A stretch of 5,798 bases of DNA from Actinomycetes bacterium. GTDB lineage: Bacteria; Actinomycetota; Acidimicrobiia; Acidimicrobiales; RAAP-2. The position numbers and the translations under genes were made by a program. Below, in pieces: positions 5,415-5,798 of the stretch. Numbering within the stretch: the stretch's first letter is position 1; each line of letters opens with the position of its first letter. The stretch covers positions 1 through 5,798 of the forward strand of contig JAJYWG010000384.1 of the NCBI GenBank assembly GCA_021791615.1, written 5' to 3'. The notes beneath the pieces were generated by a model. It saw nothing but the letters and a program-made list of their open reading frames with translations. It had not been told where the DNA came from and did not search any database.

Positions 5415-5444
5415 GCCGGGGCCAACACAGGCAGGGGGATTGCG

Positions 5445-5798
5445 ATGAGCAACACGTCGCGAGGCCCGGGCTGGTGGCTCGCGTCCGACGGCAAGTGGTA
5501 CCCGCCTGAGGCCGTACCGGGCGGCCCTCCTCCCGGCTACGGACAGCCATACGGACAGCATTGGCCGCCGGGCTACCACGAGGGCTCACCCCCCTACGGT
5601 GCCGGCCCGCCTCACTGGCAAGCCGGCTACGCCTGGAACTACCCCCCGCGGTCAGGGCAGGCAGCCCCAGCGCCGGACCCAGTGCTCGGGGTCATTCTGG
5701 CGCCCTGGTGGAAACGACTCGTCGCGGCCCTCATAGACGGCTGCCTGATCTGGGCCGTCGGCTATGTGATCGAGCTCATCGGCATGCTCGGGAGCACA
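5445..5798 (+). CDS. RDD-family membrane protein with Trp/Pro/Tyr-rich N-terminus, 3' end outside window
   Basis: ATG 5445 follows AGGGGGA at a 5-nt spacing; 118 codons are seen and the frame runs off the end. Residues 8-21 read P-G-W-W-L-A-S-D-G-K-W-Y-P-P, a short tryptophan module that resembles the G-W-Y...D-P-x-G type motif at the front of many actinobacterial membrane proteins. Residues 22-78 are a low-complexity Pro/Gly/Tyr/Gln segment with repeated G-Y-G-Q and P-Y-G-Q steps. From 86 the RDD domain begins: A-P-W-W-K-R-L-V-A-A-L-I-D-G (86-99) gives the R and D of the family name, then the first membrane helix (about 93-115). RDD proteins are small integral membrane proteins, some implicated in ion transport; the function here is unknown. 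It is transcribed away from the tRNA and shares no operon with anything visible. Confidence 0.85.
   Translation, partial: MSNTSRGPGWWLASDGKWYPPEAVPGGPPPGYGQPYGQHWPPGYHEGSPPYGAGPPHWQAGYAWNYPPRSGQAAPAPDPVLGVILAPWWKRLVAALIDGCLIWAVGYVIELIGMLGST

Larger units (their letters stand above)
4841..5444. other. About 600 nt without a recognisable gene
   Basis: Several long frames exist, the longest on the plus strand (4852-5367), but none shows a domain, a membrane segment or normal amino-acid balance. I take them as GC-driven chance frames. Structure seen: a lone TGACCACC at 4841-4848, a 14-bp perfect palindrome at 4856-4869, and a 26-codon ORF with a good ribosome site at 5010-5090. The last part contains the likely promoter of the RDD gene. 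It could hold a degraded gene or an untranslated RNA that I cannot identify. Confidence 0.45.

Overview
The window is high-GC bacterial DNA and most likely comes from an actinobacterium. The last gene opens with a tryptophan-rich G-W-W-x-x-S-D-G-K-W-Y-P-P segment that I associate with Acidimicrobiia surface and membrane proteins. Lineage is therefore inferred from motif style and base composition, not from a marker gene. It reads as an accessory, IS-scarred stretch of chromosome: two transposase loci in different states of decay, a truncated transporter, a tRNA gene with clustered short repeats, and long gene-poor gaps.

Layout. (1) 3-776, +: the C-terminal 257 codons of a collagen-like, glycine-rich surface or tail-fibre-type protein, cut by the window edge. 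(2) 777-1055: gene-free, with one 22-nt repeat present twice. (3) about 1056-1367, +: N-terminal remnant of an IS1182-type (DUF772) transposase with no start codon and no catalytic part. (4) 1399-2025, +: intact RimJ/RimL-type GNAT acetyltransferase, starting 31 nt after the remnant. (5) 2301-2678, +: small XRE-type helix-turn-helix regulator with a probable leaderless promoter. Its stop overlaps the start of (6) 2675 onward, an MFS transporter broken after about 143 residues by (7) an IS1595-family element, 3105-4217, with 22-bp perfect terminal inverted repeats and one apparently intact transposase on the minus strand. (8) 4218-4756: no recognisable gene, but several inverted repeats and a cluster of TGACCACC motifs. 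(9) 4757-4834, -: tRNA-Pro(GGG) with encoded CCA. (10) 4841-5444: about 600 nt with no recognisable gene, holding only a 26-codon ORF with a good Shine-Dalgarno. (11) 5445 to the end, +: start of an RDD-family membrane protein with a Pro/Tyr/Gly/Trp-rich cytoplasmic N-terminus.

How they work together. The only clear operon is the regulator-transporter pair (ATGA overlap), now disabled on the transporter side. The IS1595 copy lacks a target-site duplication and the rest of the transporter is not found on its far side. This points to a deletion or IS-IS recombination rather than a simple insertion. The tRNA-Pro with repeated TGACCACC motifs beside its 3' end looks like the neighbourhood of an integrase attachment site, but no integrase is visible. 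I did not find a convincing novel multi-gene system; the repeat cluster by the tRNA is the least explained structure.
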